A DNA stretch of 64,000 bases from Pedosphaera sp. (GCA_028293325.1 JAQGPA010000083.1:52760-116759), one strand, 5' to 3'; shown: positions 45,454 through 55,141, counted from the stretch's first letter. Made by a program: numbers and translations. The notes: a model not told the origin generated them from the sequence alone.

Positions 45454-47487
45454 ATGAAAATAAAATCATACCGCTGCCTGGCTGCCGGCCTTCTGGCAAT
45501 TGGGCTCACTTGTGCCGGGACGGCGCAGATTCAACCTGCCCCAGCCACACCGGAGCCGGGGCAATTTAAGGTCAAGTATTATGGCCAATTTTCCGAACTG
45601 CCGGTGGGTGCTGTCCAACCGCGTGGCTGGCTCCAGCAGTGGCTAAAGCGGCAGGCGCAAGGTTTGACGGGTCATCCAGAAAACATGTCCTATCCGTATG
45701 ACACCTGCATGTATGCCGGCCTCATCCCGCCGCCTTTGTTCAAGGACAAATGGTGGAAGGAGTGGTGGCCCTATGAACAGTCGGCTTACTTCGTGGATGC
45801 CACCACGCGGCTAAGCTGGCTGCTCAATGACCCGGCCATCAATCAAAGGCGCGATGCCAACCTCAATTACATCCTGGATCACTCCAGCGGCACGAACCTC
45901 GGCGGCTCGCATTGGTGCTGGCCCAACGCGGTTGTGGGACGCGCGCTGATGGCGCAATATTCAGCGACGGGAAACCCACGCCTGGCGGCGGTGCTGCAAA
46001 ATTGGCTGCTGACCAGCGCCGCTGAAATTGCCAAAGGTGGCCGGAACGGCGCCAATTTCGAGGAAGCTTTCTATCTTTATGGACTGACTGGCGACCAGCG
46101 CCTTTTGGACCTCGGTCGGCAGGTTTACGACAGTTATCTGCAGGACACCAATTCATTTTGCACCATGGCCAAGATCCAGAGCAAGGCTCTCTTCCGCGAA
46201 CACGGTGTGACCGCGGCGGAGGAATTGAAATGCCTGCCGTTGATGTTTAGTTACACCGGTGATCCCACGGCTCTGCGCCTAGCGGAGCGCGCTTACCAGA
46301 AAGTTTTGGACAACAATCTCATGGCCGACGGCGGCATCGTCAGTTCGGAACATTTGGGGCCCACCGCGTTTTATTCCGTCCACGAAAGCTGCGACATCAC
46401 GGATTGGTCATGGAGCCTGGGCTACCTGTTCATGGCGACCGGCGAAGCCCGCTTTGCCGATCTGATTGAGCGCACGACCTTTAACGCGCTGCCTGGCGCG
46501 GTCACCAAGGATTTCAAGCAGCTTCAGTACTTCTCGGCGGTGAACCAGACGGTGATCGCCGCTAGCAATAGTCACCTGCCGCATTGGCCTACGCGCATGA
46601 CTTATCGCGCGGCACACGACACGGAGTGTTGCGCCGGTAACATCAACCGCGCCATGCCAAACTACGTCATCCGCATGTGGATGCGGACGCCAGATGACGG
46701 CCTGGCTGCGGTCTATTTTGGCCCCAACGAAGTCACCACCAAAGTTCATGGGCAAACGGTCACCATCACCGAAGAAACGGACTATCCTTTCCGTGATCAC
46801 ATTACTTTTCGCATCAAAACTGCCAGGCCGGTTGATTTCAATTTTCAATGCCGCATCCCGCAATGGTGTGACAACGCCACCGTCGGCGTGAACGGACAAC
46901 CCATGCACAATCTGCAAAAACCGGGAACCTTCGCCTCCGTCCGCCGGGAATTTCACGATGGCGATATTGTCAGCCTAAGTCTGCCCATGCCGGTGCGGAT
47001 TGAAAATTGGTTCAAAAATCAGGCCGTTAGCTTCACCCGCGGCCCCCTGGTTTTTTCCCTCACGATCGCCGAAAAACGCTTGGAGCACACCAACGACCCG
47101 GCCGGCATCAAGGCATTTATGAGCGGACATGACATCCAGGGATTTCCCGAAGTGGAATTTCTTCCCGCAAGTGATTGGCGCTTCGGGTTTGCAGCAGCAC
47201 GGGAAATCAATCTGGAAAAAATCAAAATCGTGGAATCAAAAATTACTGAAAATCCATTTATCGAAGCATTGGCGCCGGTTCACCTGGAAGTTCCTCTTTG
47301 CCACCTGCCTGGCTGGGCTCCGGGAGCGGGCAGCACTGCCGACACGGCGAGTGAACCTTCCGGCTTGCCTTTCGGCAGTCAACTGCTGACCGAAGGCCAG
47401 CCAACGATGATGACTCTTGTCCCTTACGGCGCAACGCATTTAAGACTCACCAGTCTGCCCGCAGTTCCGTCAGGCAGCACCAGGTAA
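45454..47487 (+). CDS. GH127 beta-L-arabinofuranosidase-like exported protein (DUF1680 family)
   Basis: 677-residue exported protein of the GH127 family. The frame opens at 45292, but the ATG at 45454 is preceded by AAGAAG and begins the signal peptide MKIKSYRCLAAGLLAIGLTC. An (alpha/alpha)6 barrel carries FKDKWWKEWWPYEQSAYFVD, HWCWPNAVVGRALMAQY and SVHESCDITDWSWSLGYL. The metal/nucleophile motif is HDTECCAGNINRAMP, whose Cys pair and Glu match the zinc-cysteine site of characterised GH127 enzymes. The C-terminal beta-sandwich includes FTRGPLVFSLTIAEKR. Length is normal. Known members release beta-L-arabinofuranose; some DUF1680 relatives act on other sugars. It stands alone between the 42189 gene and the convergent fucose operon. 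Confidence 0.88.
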   Translation: MKIKSYRCLAAGLLAIGLTCAGTAQIQPAPATPEPGQFKVKYYGQFSELPVGAVQPRGWLQQWLKRQAQGLTGHPENMSYPYDTCMYAGLIPPPLFKDKWWKEWWPYEQSAYFVDATTRLSWLLNDPAINQRRDANLNYILDHSSGTNLGGSHWCWPNAVVGRALMAQYSATGNPRLAAVLQNWLLTSAAEIAKGGRNGANFEEAFYLYGLTGDQRLLDLGRQVYDSYLQDTNSFCTMAKIQSKALFREHGVTAAEELKCLPLMFSYTGDPTALRLAERAYQKVLDNNLMADGGIVSSEHLGPTAFYSVHESCDITDWSWSLGYLFMATGEARFADLIERTTFNALPGAVTKDFKQLQYFSAVNQTVIAASNSHLPHWPTRMTYRAAHDTECCAGNINRAMPNYVIRMWMRTPDDGLAAVYFGPNEVTTKVHGQTVTITEETDYPFRDHITFRIKTARPVDFNFQCRIPQWCDNATVGVNGQPMHNLQKPGTFASVRREFHDGDIVSLSLPMPVRIENWFKNQAVSFTRGPLVFSLTIAEKRLEHTNDPAGIKAFMSGHDIQGFPEVEFLPASDWRFGFAAAREINLEKIKIVESKITENPFIEALAPVHLEVPLCHLPGWAPGAGSTADTASEPSGLPFGSQLLTEGQPTMMTLVPYGATHLRLTSLPAVPSGSTR

Positions 47488-47540
47488 AACCATGACCGAC
47501 AAGTTCATAAACCGGAGAATCGCTCGCGCCATTAAAGCAT

Positions 47541-48344
47541 CTAAGCTTCTTCTATCACTGAATTTGTCAGCACCCCAATCCGCTCTATTTCAATGCTGAC
47601 CTGATCGCCGCTCCGCAACCACCGGGGCGGCTTTTGCGCCATGCCCACGCCATGGGGCGTGCCGGTAAGGATGACCGTTCCGGGCAACAATGTCGTGCTG
47701 CCACTCAGAAACTCAATCAGCTCGGGCACCTGAAATATCATGTCGTTGGTATTCCAATCCTGCATGACCTGGCCATTCAACACCGTGCGGATGGATAATT
47801 CGTTCGGATTGGCGACCTCATCGCGTGTGACGAGCACTGGACCGAGCGGACTGAACGTATCGAAGCTCTTGCCCCGCGACCATTGCCCGCCGCCGCGCTT
47901 GAGCTGCCAGTCGCGCGCGCTCACGTCGTTGCAGCAAGTATAACCAAGCACATAATCCAGCGCCTGCGCGCGGGAAACATTTTTGCAGGCCCGGCCAATG
48001 ACCACTGCCAGTTCGCATTCATAATCCACTTCGTCGCTATGGAGATGGGTGGGCAGTTGAATCGGCTCGCCGGGATGCAGCAGCGTATTTATCCCTTTGA
48101 AAAACACCACCGGATACTCCGGCAACTTCGCTCCGGTTTCCTGGGCGTGCCGGCGGTAATTCAGTCCGATGCAGATGATGGTCGTTGGCTCGATCGGCGC
48201 CAGCAACCGGGCCACTTCCACCACCTCGCTCGTAATTTGTGGCTTTGCGTAAATGTTGCCGGTGAGCTTCAACGTCGAACCATCCTCCTGTTTCGCGGCA
48301 TATCCGGTGTTTCCTTTGCCATCCTGATAACGAATAATTTTCAT
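47541..48344 (-). CDS. Fumarylacetoacetate hydrolase family: 2,4-diketo-3-deoxy-L-fuconate hydrolase
   Basis: 267-residue cytoplasmic enzyme predicted to split 2,4-diketo-3-deoxy-L-fuconate into pyruvate and L-lactate, the last step of the non-phosphorylative fucose route. The ATG at 48344 (MKIIRYQDGKGNTGYAAKQ) is preferred over the frame opening at 48380, which overlaps the upstream gene. FAH-fold features: CIGLNYRRHAQETGAKLPEY, metal-binding acids in VDYECELAVVIGRACKNV, GYTCCNDVSARDWQ, and TGTPHGVGMAQKPPRWL. Last of seven genes, starting 10 bp after the previous stop. The family also includes other diketo-acid hydrolases; the assignment rests on the operon. Confidence 0.9.
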   Translation of the reverse strand: MKIIRYQDGKGNTGYAAKQEDGSTLKLTGNIYAKPQITSEVVEVARLLAPIEPTTIICIGLNYRRHAQETGAKLPEYPVVFFKGINTLLHPGEPIQLPTHLHSDEVDYECELAVVIGRACKNVSRAQALDYVLGYTCCNDVSARDWQLKRGGGQWSRGKSFDTFSPLGPVLVTRDEVANPNELSIRTVLNGQVMQDWNTNDMIFQVPELIEFLSGSTTLLPGTVILTGTPHGVGMAQKPPRWLRSGDQVSIEIERIGVLTNSVIEEA

Positions 48345-48354
48345 TTGCGTTAAT

Positions 48355-49095
48355 CTATTTTCCCGCGCTCCAACCGCCATCCATCATGAACGTGCTGCCC
48401 GTCACCATCGCGCTCTCGTCTGCGGCAAGATACAGCACACCTGCCGCCACCTCCTCCGGCCGCAACATCCGTCCATTCAATTGTGTCGCCGCCATCTCAC
48501 GATATGCGGCCTGCGGATCCGGGTATTCCTTGAGCCGCGCAGTCACAAACGGTGTCTCGACCCGTCCGGGGCAGACGCAATTGAACCTCACACCCGTGTG
48601 CGAATGGTCCAGCGCCAGCGCCTTCGTGATGCCGACTACCGCAAATTTTGTCGTCGTGTAAGCAAGTCTTTCCCCCACGGCGATCACCCCCGCAATCGAA
48701 GCCATGTTAATCACGCTGCCCGATTTGCGCTCCAGCATCGCGGGCACGAACGCCTTGCAGCAATTGAACACGCCGCGCACGTTCACCGCATAAAGTTTAT
48801 CCAGGTCCGCTCCCGTCGTGTTCATCAGCGTCCCCACGTGCCCCAGGCCCGCAATATTTGCCAGCACGTCCAGCGTGCCCGTGGTTAGCGCCGCCTGCGC
48901 GCAGTCTGTTTCACTCGCCACGTCCAGCGCCAGAAATTTGCCCCCGATCCGGTCTGCCATCGCCTGTCCTCCGACCTTATCCCGGTCGGCAATCCACACT
49001 TTCGCCCCGGCCTGCGCAAAGATTTCCGCCACGGCCGCCCCAATGCCGGAGGCACCGCCGGTGATCAGGGCGGTTTTGTTGTCGAGTTTAAACAT
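48355..49095 (-). CDS. SDR: 2-keto-3-deoxy-L-fuconate dehydrogenase-like
   Basis: 246-residue short-chain dehydrogenase predicted to oxidise 2-keto-3-deoxy-L-fuconate to the 2,4-diketo acid. Features: TGGASGIG nucleotide-binding motif, acidic WIADRD at the end of the second strand (favouring NAD), NIAG, Ser in NMASIAG, catalytic YTTTK, and CPGRVETP. LDVLANIAGLGHVGT, FNCVCPGRVETP and ESAMVTG...DGGW closely resemble the BDH2/DHRS6 group, to which known ketodeoxyfuconate dehydrogenases are related; that is why this step, and not fucose oxidation, is assigned here. The start overlaps the upstream lactonase gene by 8 bp. Confidence 0.88.
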   Translation of the reverse strand: MFKLDNKTALITGGASGIGAAVAEIFAQAGAKVWIADRDKVGGQAMADRIGGKFLALDVASETDCAQAALTTGTLDVLANIAGLGHVGTLMNTTGADLDKLYAVNVRGVFNCCKAFVPAMLERKSGSVINMASIAGVIAVGERLAYTTTKFAVVGITKALALDHSHTGVRFNCVCPGRVETPFVTARLKEYPDPQAAYREMAATQLNGRMLRPEEVAAGVLYLAADESAMVTGSTFMMDGGWSAGK

Positions 49096-49939
49096 GATAA
49101 ATTCTTTCTGCGTTGGTTTGGAACACTTTGATCCAGTCCGTTTTCTTCGCGCCTAAAATCATACCTCGCACGGTTTCCACCCAGCGATCATAACTCGTTG
49201 CCAACGTCGCCACCGGCCAATCGCCGCCAAATAACACACGGTCGAAACCAAAACATTCCAAGGCCCGTTCAAAGTACGGCTTCAGGTCGCCCGCCTGCCA
49301 ATGGCGCCAATCGGCCTCGGTGGCGAGGCCCGACAGTTTGCAAACTACATTCGGCAATTCCGCCAGTGCTTTCAAATCGGCCGCCCACGGCTCCATTCTT
49401 CCGCTGCGCACCTCCGGCTTGCCAAAGTGGTTCAGCACAAACATGACTTGCGGGACGCGACGCACCAACTCCACGCTGCCACGCAATTGATCCTGCCGGA
49501 TGCAGAGATCAAATGTGAAACCAAATTCACCCAGCATCTCTATGCCCGTGACAAACTCCGGGCGCATCAAAAAGTCTGCTTCCCGCTCACCCTGCAATAA
49601 CCGGCGCACGCCCTTCACCAGCGGGCGACGGGCCAGCGCCGTGAGTTCCGCGCGCACAGCCTTACCCTTCTCCAGCGATGCCCGGGCAATAATTCCTTTC
49701 AGGCGCAGTTCCTCCTTCGCCAGATTGGAAACCCAATCGACTTCGGCAATCCCCTGCTCCGCTTCACCGCCGCACTCCACAAAGATCAGCTTGCCAACCT
49801 TCGCGGTCGCGCTCGCTTCGGCCATTTCCGCCGGGAGAAATGCACGGTTCAACGCCGGCAAACCGTCCAACCATGAATATTTAAAAAGCGCGGGCTCCCA
49901 CCAATGCACATGCGAATCAACAATGGACAACTCGTTCAT
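49088..49939 (-). CDS. Amidohydrolase-family L-fuconolactonase
   Basis: 283-residue cytoplasmic hydrolase of the amidohydrolase-2 family (COG3618), predicted to open L-fuconolactone to L-fuconate. Metal/active-site motifs: VDSHVHWW near the N-terminus, FVECGGEAEQGIAEVDW, FVLNHFGKPEV, VCKLSGLATEADW and FGGDWPVATLA. Length is normal for the family. It begins 3 bp after the dehydratase stop and ends 8 bp inside the next gene, so it is embedded in the operon. The family covers lactonases for several sugar acids; fuconolactone is inferred from the GH29 gene and the enolase-superfamily partner. Confidence 0.92.
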   Translation of the reverse strand: MNELSIVDSHVHWWEPALFKYSWLDGLPALNRAFLPAEMAEASATAKVGKLIFVECGGEAEQGIAEVDWVSNLAKEELRLKGIIARASLEKGKAVRAELTALARRPLVKGVRRLLQGEREADFLMRPEFVTGIEMLGEFGFTFDLCIRQDQLRGSVELVRRVPQVMFVLNHFGKPEVRSGRMEPWAADLKALAELPNVVCKLSGLATEADWRHWQAGDLKPYFERALECFGFDRVLFGGDWPVATLATSYDRWVETVRGMILGAKKTDWIKVFQTNAERIYHV

Positions 49940-49942
49940 GGC

Positions 49943-51169
49943 TCACGGCGCTTTTAATTCGCAACTCGCCCCCACTTCCTGGGGAGTTTGATAAACGCCA
50001 CCGGTAACCCGGCACGGATGCACAAAATGCTCCCGCAGATGCGGAATATGTTCCAGGAACACGACTTCATGGCCTAGCGCAATGCGGTTGAACAACACGA
50101 GATGCTGATGCAACTGGCCCATGTCACCCACGTGCGGCACCACGGGCAATCCAAACTTGCGGCACAGCAGGCTGACCACGAGAAATTCGCTTACGCCCGC
50201 CACACGAACAGCGTCCACCTGGATGAACCCCGCGCACGCGGCCTGCAAATAATTTTTGAAGACCACACGATTGGGCACGTGTTCGCCGATGGCCAGCTTT
50301 GTGGGCGCAATCGCTTCCGCCAATATTTTATGGCCGAGCACGTCATCGGGGTGGGTTGGCTCTTCAATCCAAAATGGCTCGATCGCGCGCAACCGCTGGC
50401 AGATGTCCAACGCTTGCGGCAACGTCCATTGCTGATTGGCGTCCAGCATCACCCGGGCCTTTTTGCCGGCTACTTCGCGCACGATCGCCGCACGCCGCAA
50501 ATCGCGTTCCGGATCCCGCGATCCAACCTTCAGCTTCATTGCCGTAAAACCGGCATCCATGGCGCGTTTGCAATTGTCGCGCACCTGCCCGTCATCATAG
50601 TTGAACCAGCCCACGGACGTGTCGTAACCCGGATAGCCGGTCTTCAATATGCCCGCTCGTGAATCTCGGGTCGGTTGCTGTTCGCGCAACATCCCTTGCG
50701 CCAATGGCGTGGTCAACTCGTCTTCCAGATAGGACAGGTCGAGCGTAGCGACGACCTGTTCCGGTGTTAAGTCGAGTAATAATTTCCATAACGGCACTCC
50801 GCGCGTCTTGGCCCACATATCCCAGCAGGCGTTCGTTACCGATGCCAGCGCCAGTTGCACGATGCCTTTATGCGGCCCGAGCCAGCGGAATTGCTGTTCG
50901 TCGGCCATGACGCGCTGCAAGGCGCCAAAGTCCGCCATGATGGTCTCGATGGACTTGCCGACGAGCCGTTGCGCATAAAATTGCGCGGCGGCACAGACCA
51001 GCTGATTGCCTTCACCCAGCGTAAATGCGAGGCCCGTGCCTATCCGCCCCTGATCGTCGTGCAATTCAGTGACCGCATACGAATAAATCGGGTCGCGATG
51101 AATCGCATCGCTGCCATGCCCATGGCCAATCGGATATCGCGCATCGCGAATGGAAATGTGTTGAATCAT
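49943..51169 (-). CDS. L-fuconate dehydratase (enolase superfamily)
   Basis: 408-residue cytoplasmic dehydratase predicted to convert L-fuconate to 2-keto-3-deoxy-L-fuconate using Mg2+. N-terminal capping domain (DARYPIGHGHGSDAIHRDP, the fuconate-dehydratase style 20s loop), then the barrel with the KxK motif in FTAMKLKVG, metal ligands in VMLDANQQW, WIEEPTHPDD and AIGEHVPNR, and the general acid region VPHVGDMGQLHQH. These are close to the Xanthomonas fuconate dehydratase pattern. It sits 4 bp after the SDR gene and 3 bp before the lactonase gene. Confidence 0.94.
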   Translation of the reverse strand: MIQHISIRDARYPIGHGHGSDAIHRDPIYSYAVTELHDDQGRIGTGLAFTLGEGNQLVCAAAQFYAQRLVGKSIETIMADFGALQRVMADEQQFRWLGPHKGIVQLALASVTNACWDMWAKTRGVPLWKLLLDLTPEQVVATLDLSYLEDELTTPLAQGMLREQQPTRDSRAGILKTGYPGYDTSVGWFNYDDGQVRDNCKRAMDAGFTAMKLKVGSRDPERDLRRAAIVREVAGKKARVMLDANQQWTLPQALDICQRLRAIEPFWIEEPTHPDDVLGHKILAEAIAPTKLAIGEHVPNRVVFKNYLQAACAGFIQVDAVRVAGVSEFLVVSLLCRKFGLPVVPHVGDMGQLHQHLVLFNRIALGHEVVFLEHIPHLREHFVHPCRVTGGVYQTPQEVGASCELKAP

Positions 51170-51173
51170 AGGC

Positions 51174-51950
51174 TCACAGTGACCGGCGATACCCCAACTC
51201 TGCGCCGCCGCTGATGTGCATGATGTGGCCCGTGATGAAGCGAGCCTTGTCCGAAATCAAAAAGACACAGGCGTCGGCAATGGCCAAGCCTTCCGGGCAG
51301 TAACCCAGTGGGTGGATTTCATCAAGGTAGCGCTCCACGGAACTCGGATCGGGTTGCTCGGCGCACCATTTGCGCAGCATCGGTGTCCAGGTGCCTGCGG
51401 GACAAACCGCGTTCACGCGCACGCCCTGCCTGGCGTAATCGAGCGCCATCGATTTTGTCAGTGTGTTCATGCCGCCTTTCGTCGCGGTGTAAGCGGCGTG
51501 AATCTCCTGCCCGATAACGCCAACAATACTCGAGGTGTTGAGTATGCAACCTTTGCTCGCCGCCAGGGCGGCAAAGGCATGGCGTGTGGTGTGCAAAACA
51601 CTTTTCAGGTTGGTGTTGAACAGCGTCTCCCACTCGGTATCGCTGGTTTCATGCACCGGCTTGCACGGTGTGGCAATGCCGGCGTTATTATGGACGGCAT
51701 CTAATTTGCCAAAACGCGCCAGGGCTTTGTGGATCGCGCTCTTCACTTCAGCGTCACGGGAAACATCACAGACCAGGCAAAGATGGTTCGCGCCCAACTG
51801 GCTCGCGGCCTTGGCCACTGCCTTTTTGCCCTGTGCCGCGATGACCACTTTCGCACCCTCCGCGGCGTACGCTTTCGCGCAATCCAAGCCAATGCCGGTC
51901 GAACCGCCTGTGAGAAAAATGACTTTGTCTTTAAGTAGTAACGCGCTCAT
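51174..51950 (-). CDS. SDR: probable L-fucose dehydrogenase
   Basis: 258-residue short-chain dehydrogenase. By elimination it should oxidise L-fucose to L-fuconolactone, the first step of the pathway. Motifs: TGGSTGIG cofactor loop, VIAAQGKKA after the second strand (no acidic residue, so NADP may be accepted), CDVSRD, NNAG, Ser in NTSSIVG, catalytic YTATK, and CPAGTWTPM. It differs clearly from the second SDR of the operon (48355), which is BDH2-like. It lies 24 bp after the transporter gene and 4 bp before the dehydratase gene. Assignment of the two SDRs to their steps is inference. Confidence 0.85.
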   Translation of the reverse strand: MSALLLKDKVIFLTGGSTGIGLDCAKAYAAEGAKVVIAAQGKKAVAKAASQLGANHLCLVCDVSRDAEVKSAIHKALARFGKLDAVHNNAGIATPCKPVHETSDTEWETLFNTNLKSVLHTTRHAFAALAASKGCILNTSSIVGVIGQEIHAAYTATKGGMNTLTKSMALDYARQGVRVNAVCPAGTWTPMLRKWCAEQPDPSSVERYLDEIHPLGYCPEGLAIADACVFLISDKARFITGHIMHISGGAELGYRRSL

Positions 51951-51974
51951 AACAAAAATTGTGATCTGTTTTCA

Positions 51975-53666
51975 TCAACGAAAAATGAGGTAAAGGGTGA
52001 TGAATACCGCCAGCAATAAAACCGCGAGCAGTCGATAGTTGGCCAGGCCGCGGCCACCCGCCTCGCCGCGCAATGGCTCGCGCCAGTTTTCCCAAACCAA
52101 TGGCCGGGCTTCAGCCTTCAACGCTTCCGGAAACATCAGGGTTGTGACGCCCATGATGACGCAGCACGCCACGAACAGGTAAAACGCCATAAGCATGAAA
52201 TCTCCGCGATAGATTTTGTTCCAATCCAGGTAAAACGTCACCAAACCCAATCCCATGCCCGCCACAAGCGTGATGAATGCCGCCTTGCCCGAGGCCCGTT
52301 TCCAAAACACGCCCAGCAAAAAAACCGTGGTGATCGGCGGCGCAACATAGGAAATCAACTTGTTGATCCCTTCAAAGATCGTCGTGTAATGGCCGAACAA
52401 TGGCGAACAGACTATGGCGAGGATCGTCCCGATGACGGTCGTGATTTTGCCAATGCGGACCAGCTTGTGGTCGCTGATCTCCGGTTGGTAACGTTTGAAC
52501 AGGTCGTAGGCCACCAGCGTGGCCGTGGAGTTGAGCGCGGCGGAACAGGTTTGCATCGCGGCGGCCAGCATCGCGGCGGCAATGAGCCCCTTCAACCCCA
52601 CCGGCAACAGGTGCGTGATGAGGAAGGTATAGGTGTCGGCCGCGGTTTGTGGGGCATCGCCACCGAACGCGGACTTCTGCACCAGCGCGACACAAACCAC
52701 ACCGGGCAGGACAAAGAAAAACACCGGCCAGATTTTCAGAAACCCGCAAAACAACGGGCCCAGGCGGGCCTGCTTCTCGTCTTTCGCCGCCAGCACGCGC
52801 TGCACAATCGTCTGGTCGCAGCACCAATACCAGATTCCCAGCACCGGATAGCCGAGCAAAATCGAATACCACGCCAGGCCGCTGGGATCTTTTGAATCGC
52901 GGGCCATGCTCAGAAAATTGCCCGTGCCCCAGGTGACCTTGCTGCCGGCCACGCTGGCGAGCGGATGCGGATTCACCGCGAGCGTATGCGCGAGTTCAGT
53001 CCAGCCGCCGATTTTCCAATAACCCGCCACGGTGATGACCACGGCGCCGACCAAAAGCAAAACCGTTTGCACACTTTCCGTCCACACGACCGCGAGCAAC
53101 CCCCCGAGCATCGTGTAAATTCCCGTCAATGCTCCCAGCACAATGATAAAGAGCATGAGCGCATCCATCCCCAGAATCGTTGCGCCCGGTGCCAGTCCCA
53201 TTATCCCGCGCAACACCCATGCCGCCGTATAAAGTGCCACCCCCATGTGAATCACGATGGCGGAAAAAAGCGAAACCACCGATAACACGTCCCGGCAACC
53301 GCGATTGAAACGGCGTTCCAAAAAATCCGGCAGGGTCGCCACGCGTGAGCGGAGGTAAAGCGGCGCGAAGAACAGCGAAAGCAGAATCAGCGTGAAGCCG
53401 GCCATCCATTCAAAATTACCGAATACCAGCCCATATTTGTAAGCCGCTTCCGCCAGGCTGACGAGATGGACGGTCGAGATGTTTGCCGCAAACATGGCAA
53501 GCCCAATCACCGGCCATTTGAGCGTATTGTTCGCCAGGAAATAGCGTCCACTCTCCCCGCCCTGCCCTTTGCGCCGCAGACACCCCGCCGCCACTCCCAA
53601 GCCAACAATGGCGAGCAGATAGACGACAATAATCGTCCAGTCGAGTCTGCTCATTGGGTTGTTCAT
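51975..53666 (-). CDS. Sodium:solute symporter family transporter, probable L-fucose importer
   Basis: 563-residue inner-membrane protein with about 13-14 hydrophobic helices. SSS-family signs: DWTIIVVYLLAIVGLGVAAG at the start, a conserved first-helix region followed by YFLANNTLKWPVIGLAMFAA, the loop LPDFLERRFNRGCRDVL, and AAMLAAAMQTCSAALNSTAT in a central helix. It should couple Na+ entry to uptake of free fucose released by the fucosidase, whose gene overlaps it by 4 bp (ATGA). Sugar specificity is inferred from the operon only. No FucP-type MFS permease is present. Confidence 0.9.
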   Translation of the reverse strand: MNNPMSRLDWTIIVVYLLAIVGLGVAAGCLRRKGQGGESGRYFLANNTLKWPVIGLAMFAANISTVHLVSLAEAAYKYGLVFGNFEWMAGFTLILLSLFFAPLYLRSRVATLPDFLERRFNRGCRDVLSVVSLFSAIVIHMGVALYTAAWVLRGIMGLAPGATILGMDALMLFIIVLGALTGIYTMLGGLLAVVWTESVQTVLLLVGAVVITVAGYWKIGGWTELAHTLAVNPHPLASVAGSKVTWGTGNFLSMARDSKDPSGLAWYSILLGYPVLGIWYWCCDQTIVQRVLAAKDEKQARLGPLFCGFLKIWPVFFFVLPGVVCVALVQKSAFGGDAPQTAADTYTFLITHLLPVGLKGLIAAAMLAAAMQTCSAALNSTATLVAYDLFKRYQPEISDHKLVRIGKITTVIGTILAIVCSPLFGHYTTIFEGINKLISYVAPPITTVFLLGVFWKRASGKAAFITLVAGMGLGLVTFYLDWNKIYRGDFMLMAFYLFVACCVIMGVTTLMFPEALKAEARPLVWENWREPLRGEAGGRGLANYRLLAVLLLAVFITLYLIFR

Positions 53667-54988
53667 TGCTGTGACTCCAACACCGGCAAATCCATCGCGG
53701 AACCGTCCAGTTTCAATTTCACAACCGTATCAATGGCATCACGCGCCAGCACGGGTACTTGGATGATGAGCCTTTCCCCTTTCCTTTCAACACTGATTTT
53801 GCCGCCGCCACCCAGGAGGGTCGCCGATTTGATTTTGCCCGCGAAGGCCGGCAACTCAATTTCATCTCCCTTCCACTGCAAAATGTGAAGGTAAATTGTG
53901 TTTGCCCTGCGCGTGCTGGCGATTACCTCGGTTGGCTTCCAGGGACCGCCGCGCGTGCCATATATACTCCCGCCGTTTTTAGCCATCCAGGCGCCGACCT
54001 GTTTTAAAACCTCAACCTGGCGTGGTTCGATGCGGCCATCCGGCATCGGGCCGACATCCAGCAAAAGATTCCCGTCACCCCCGGCGCATTGCGCGAGGAT
54101 TTTGATGATTTCATTTACCGATTTGATTTGATCGTTGGGTTTCCACGACCATTGCGTGCCAATGGTCATGCAGGTTTCCCAAGGATTGCGGTCATTATAA
54201 ACCCCAATGCGTTGCTCCGGCGTGCAATAATCTTCATTCGGTCGAAGCTGGTCCTGATGCAGCCACTCTTCCTGCGTGCCCATCTCCAGCCGGTTATTGA
54301 TCAGAATATGCGGCTGCAGTCGGCGCACTAACGCATAGGTGTTTGCGGGGTCCCAATCGACCGGTCGTCCATCACAATCAAACCAGACCAGGTCAATATT
54401 GCCCCGGCGCGAAAGCAACTCCTCCAGCTCGCCTTGGATCTTTTTGACAAAACGATTGTTGTTCGCGGAGCGGCAATCCGGATCACGCCAGTCCATAGGC
54501 GAAAAATACCAGCCGATTTTCAAACTCTTTCGGCGCGCGGCCTCTGATAGTTCCGCGCAAACATCTCGCCGAAACGGTGTTGCGCCGATATTGTAATCGT
54601 CCACCTTGGAATTCCAGAGCAGGAAACCGTCGGCATGTTTGGCGGTCAGCACCATGTATTTCATGCCGGTCGTCTTCGCAATCCGGACCCATGCGTCGGC
54701 CTGGAAATTTGTCGGGTTAAAGCTCTTGTAAAGGTTGTCGTAAACTTCGACCGGTGTCGGACCATTATTCGGGCAATTGGTGTTCGAATTCGCGCGGGAC
54801 CAGCTGATTTCCTGGCCCGTAAGGCTCACCGGCCCCCAATGAATGAACATCCCGAAGCGCGCCTCGCGCCACCACGCCAGCCGCGCAGCGTGTTGCGCAG
54901 CGGTTTCATTCGCTTCCGCCTGAAAACCAGCCACTGCCACGCAAAGGGCGACCAGGGCCAGCACTCCGCTTTTTTTAAGTAACCTCAT
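53663..54988 (-). CDS. GH29 alpha-L-fucosidase, exported
   Basis: 441-residue exported enzyme that should remove terminal alpha-L-fucose. Signal peptide MRLLKKSGVLALVALCVAVA. Family motifs: WWREARFGMFIHWGPVSL, MKYMVLTAKHADGFLLWNSK, GWYFSPMDWRDPDC, and the nucleophile Asp in IDLVWFDCDGRP. A C-terminal beta domain follows (GEIELP, LIIQVPVLARDA). Linkage preference cannot be read off. First gene of the seven-gene fucose operon, divergent from the AraC regulator with 160 bp between the start codons; its stop overlaps the transporter start. Confidence 0.94.
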   Translation of the reverse strand: MRLLKKSGVLALVALCVAVAGFQAEANETAAQHAARLAWWREARFGMFIHWGPVSLTGQEISWSRANSNTNCPNNGPTPVEVYDNLYKSFNPTNFQADAWVRIAKTTGMKYMVLTAKHADGFLLWNSKVDDYNIGATPFRRDVCAELSEAARRKSLKIGWYFSPMDWRDPDCRSANNNRFVKKIQGELEELLSRRGNIDLVWFDCDGRPVDWDPANTYALVRRLQPHILINNRLEMGTQEEWLHQDQLRPNEDYCTPEQRIGVYNDRNPWETCMTIGTQWSWKPNDQIKSVNEIIKILAQCAGGDGNLLLDVGPMPDGRIEPRQVEVLKQVGAWMAKNGGSIYGTRGGPWKPTEVIASTRRANTIYLHILQWKGDEIELPAFAGKIKSATLLGGGGKISVERKGERLIIQVPVLARDAIDTVVKLKLDGSAMDLPVLESQQ

Positions 54989-55006
54989 AAATCAATCGCG
55001 GATGTT

Positions 55007-55069
55007 CTTGCTGAACCTTGTTCCACTTTTTCGGGAGTTCGGACAGCGGCAGGGCGCTTTTTCAGCAAG
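55007..55069. promoter_or_regulatory. Inverted repeat in the fucose operon/AraC divergent promoter
   Basis: CTTGCTGAA (55007-55015) and TTCAGCAAG (55061-55069) form perfect 9-bp inverted arms, centre to centre 54 bp, close to five helical turns. They lie between the fucosidase and AraC starts. They could be regulator half-sites for looping; AraC-family sites are more often direct repeats, so confidence is low. Confidence 0.35.
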
Positions 55070-55112
55070 GATTTCATTCCCTCAAACTTGCCAGACGGTG
55101 AACAACTCTGTC

Positions 55113-55141
55113 TTGCATTATCCTGCGGCGAAGAATATTAA
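55113..55141 (+). promoter_or_regulatory. Sigma-70-like promoter of the AraC regulator gene
   Basis: TTGCAT (55113-55118), 17-bp spacer, TATTAA (55136-55141). The predicted transcript start would fall at or one base before the ATG at 55149, giving a leaderless or near-leaderless mRNA. Confidence 0.45.
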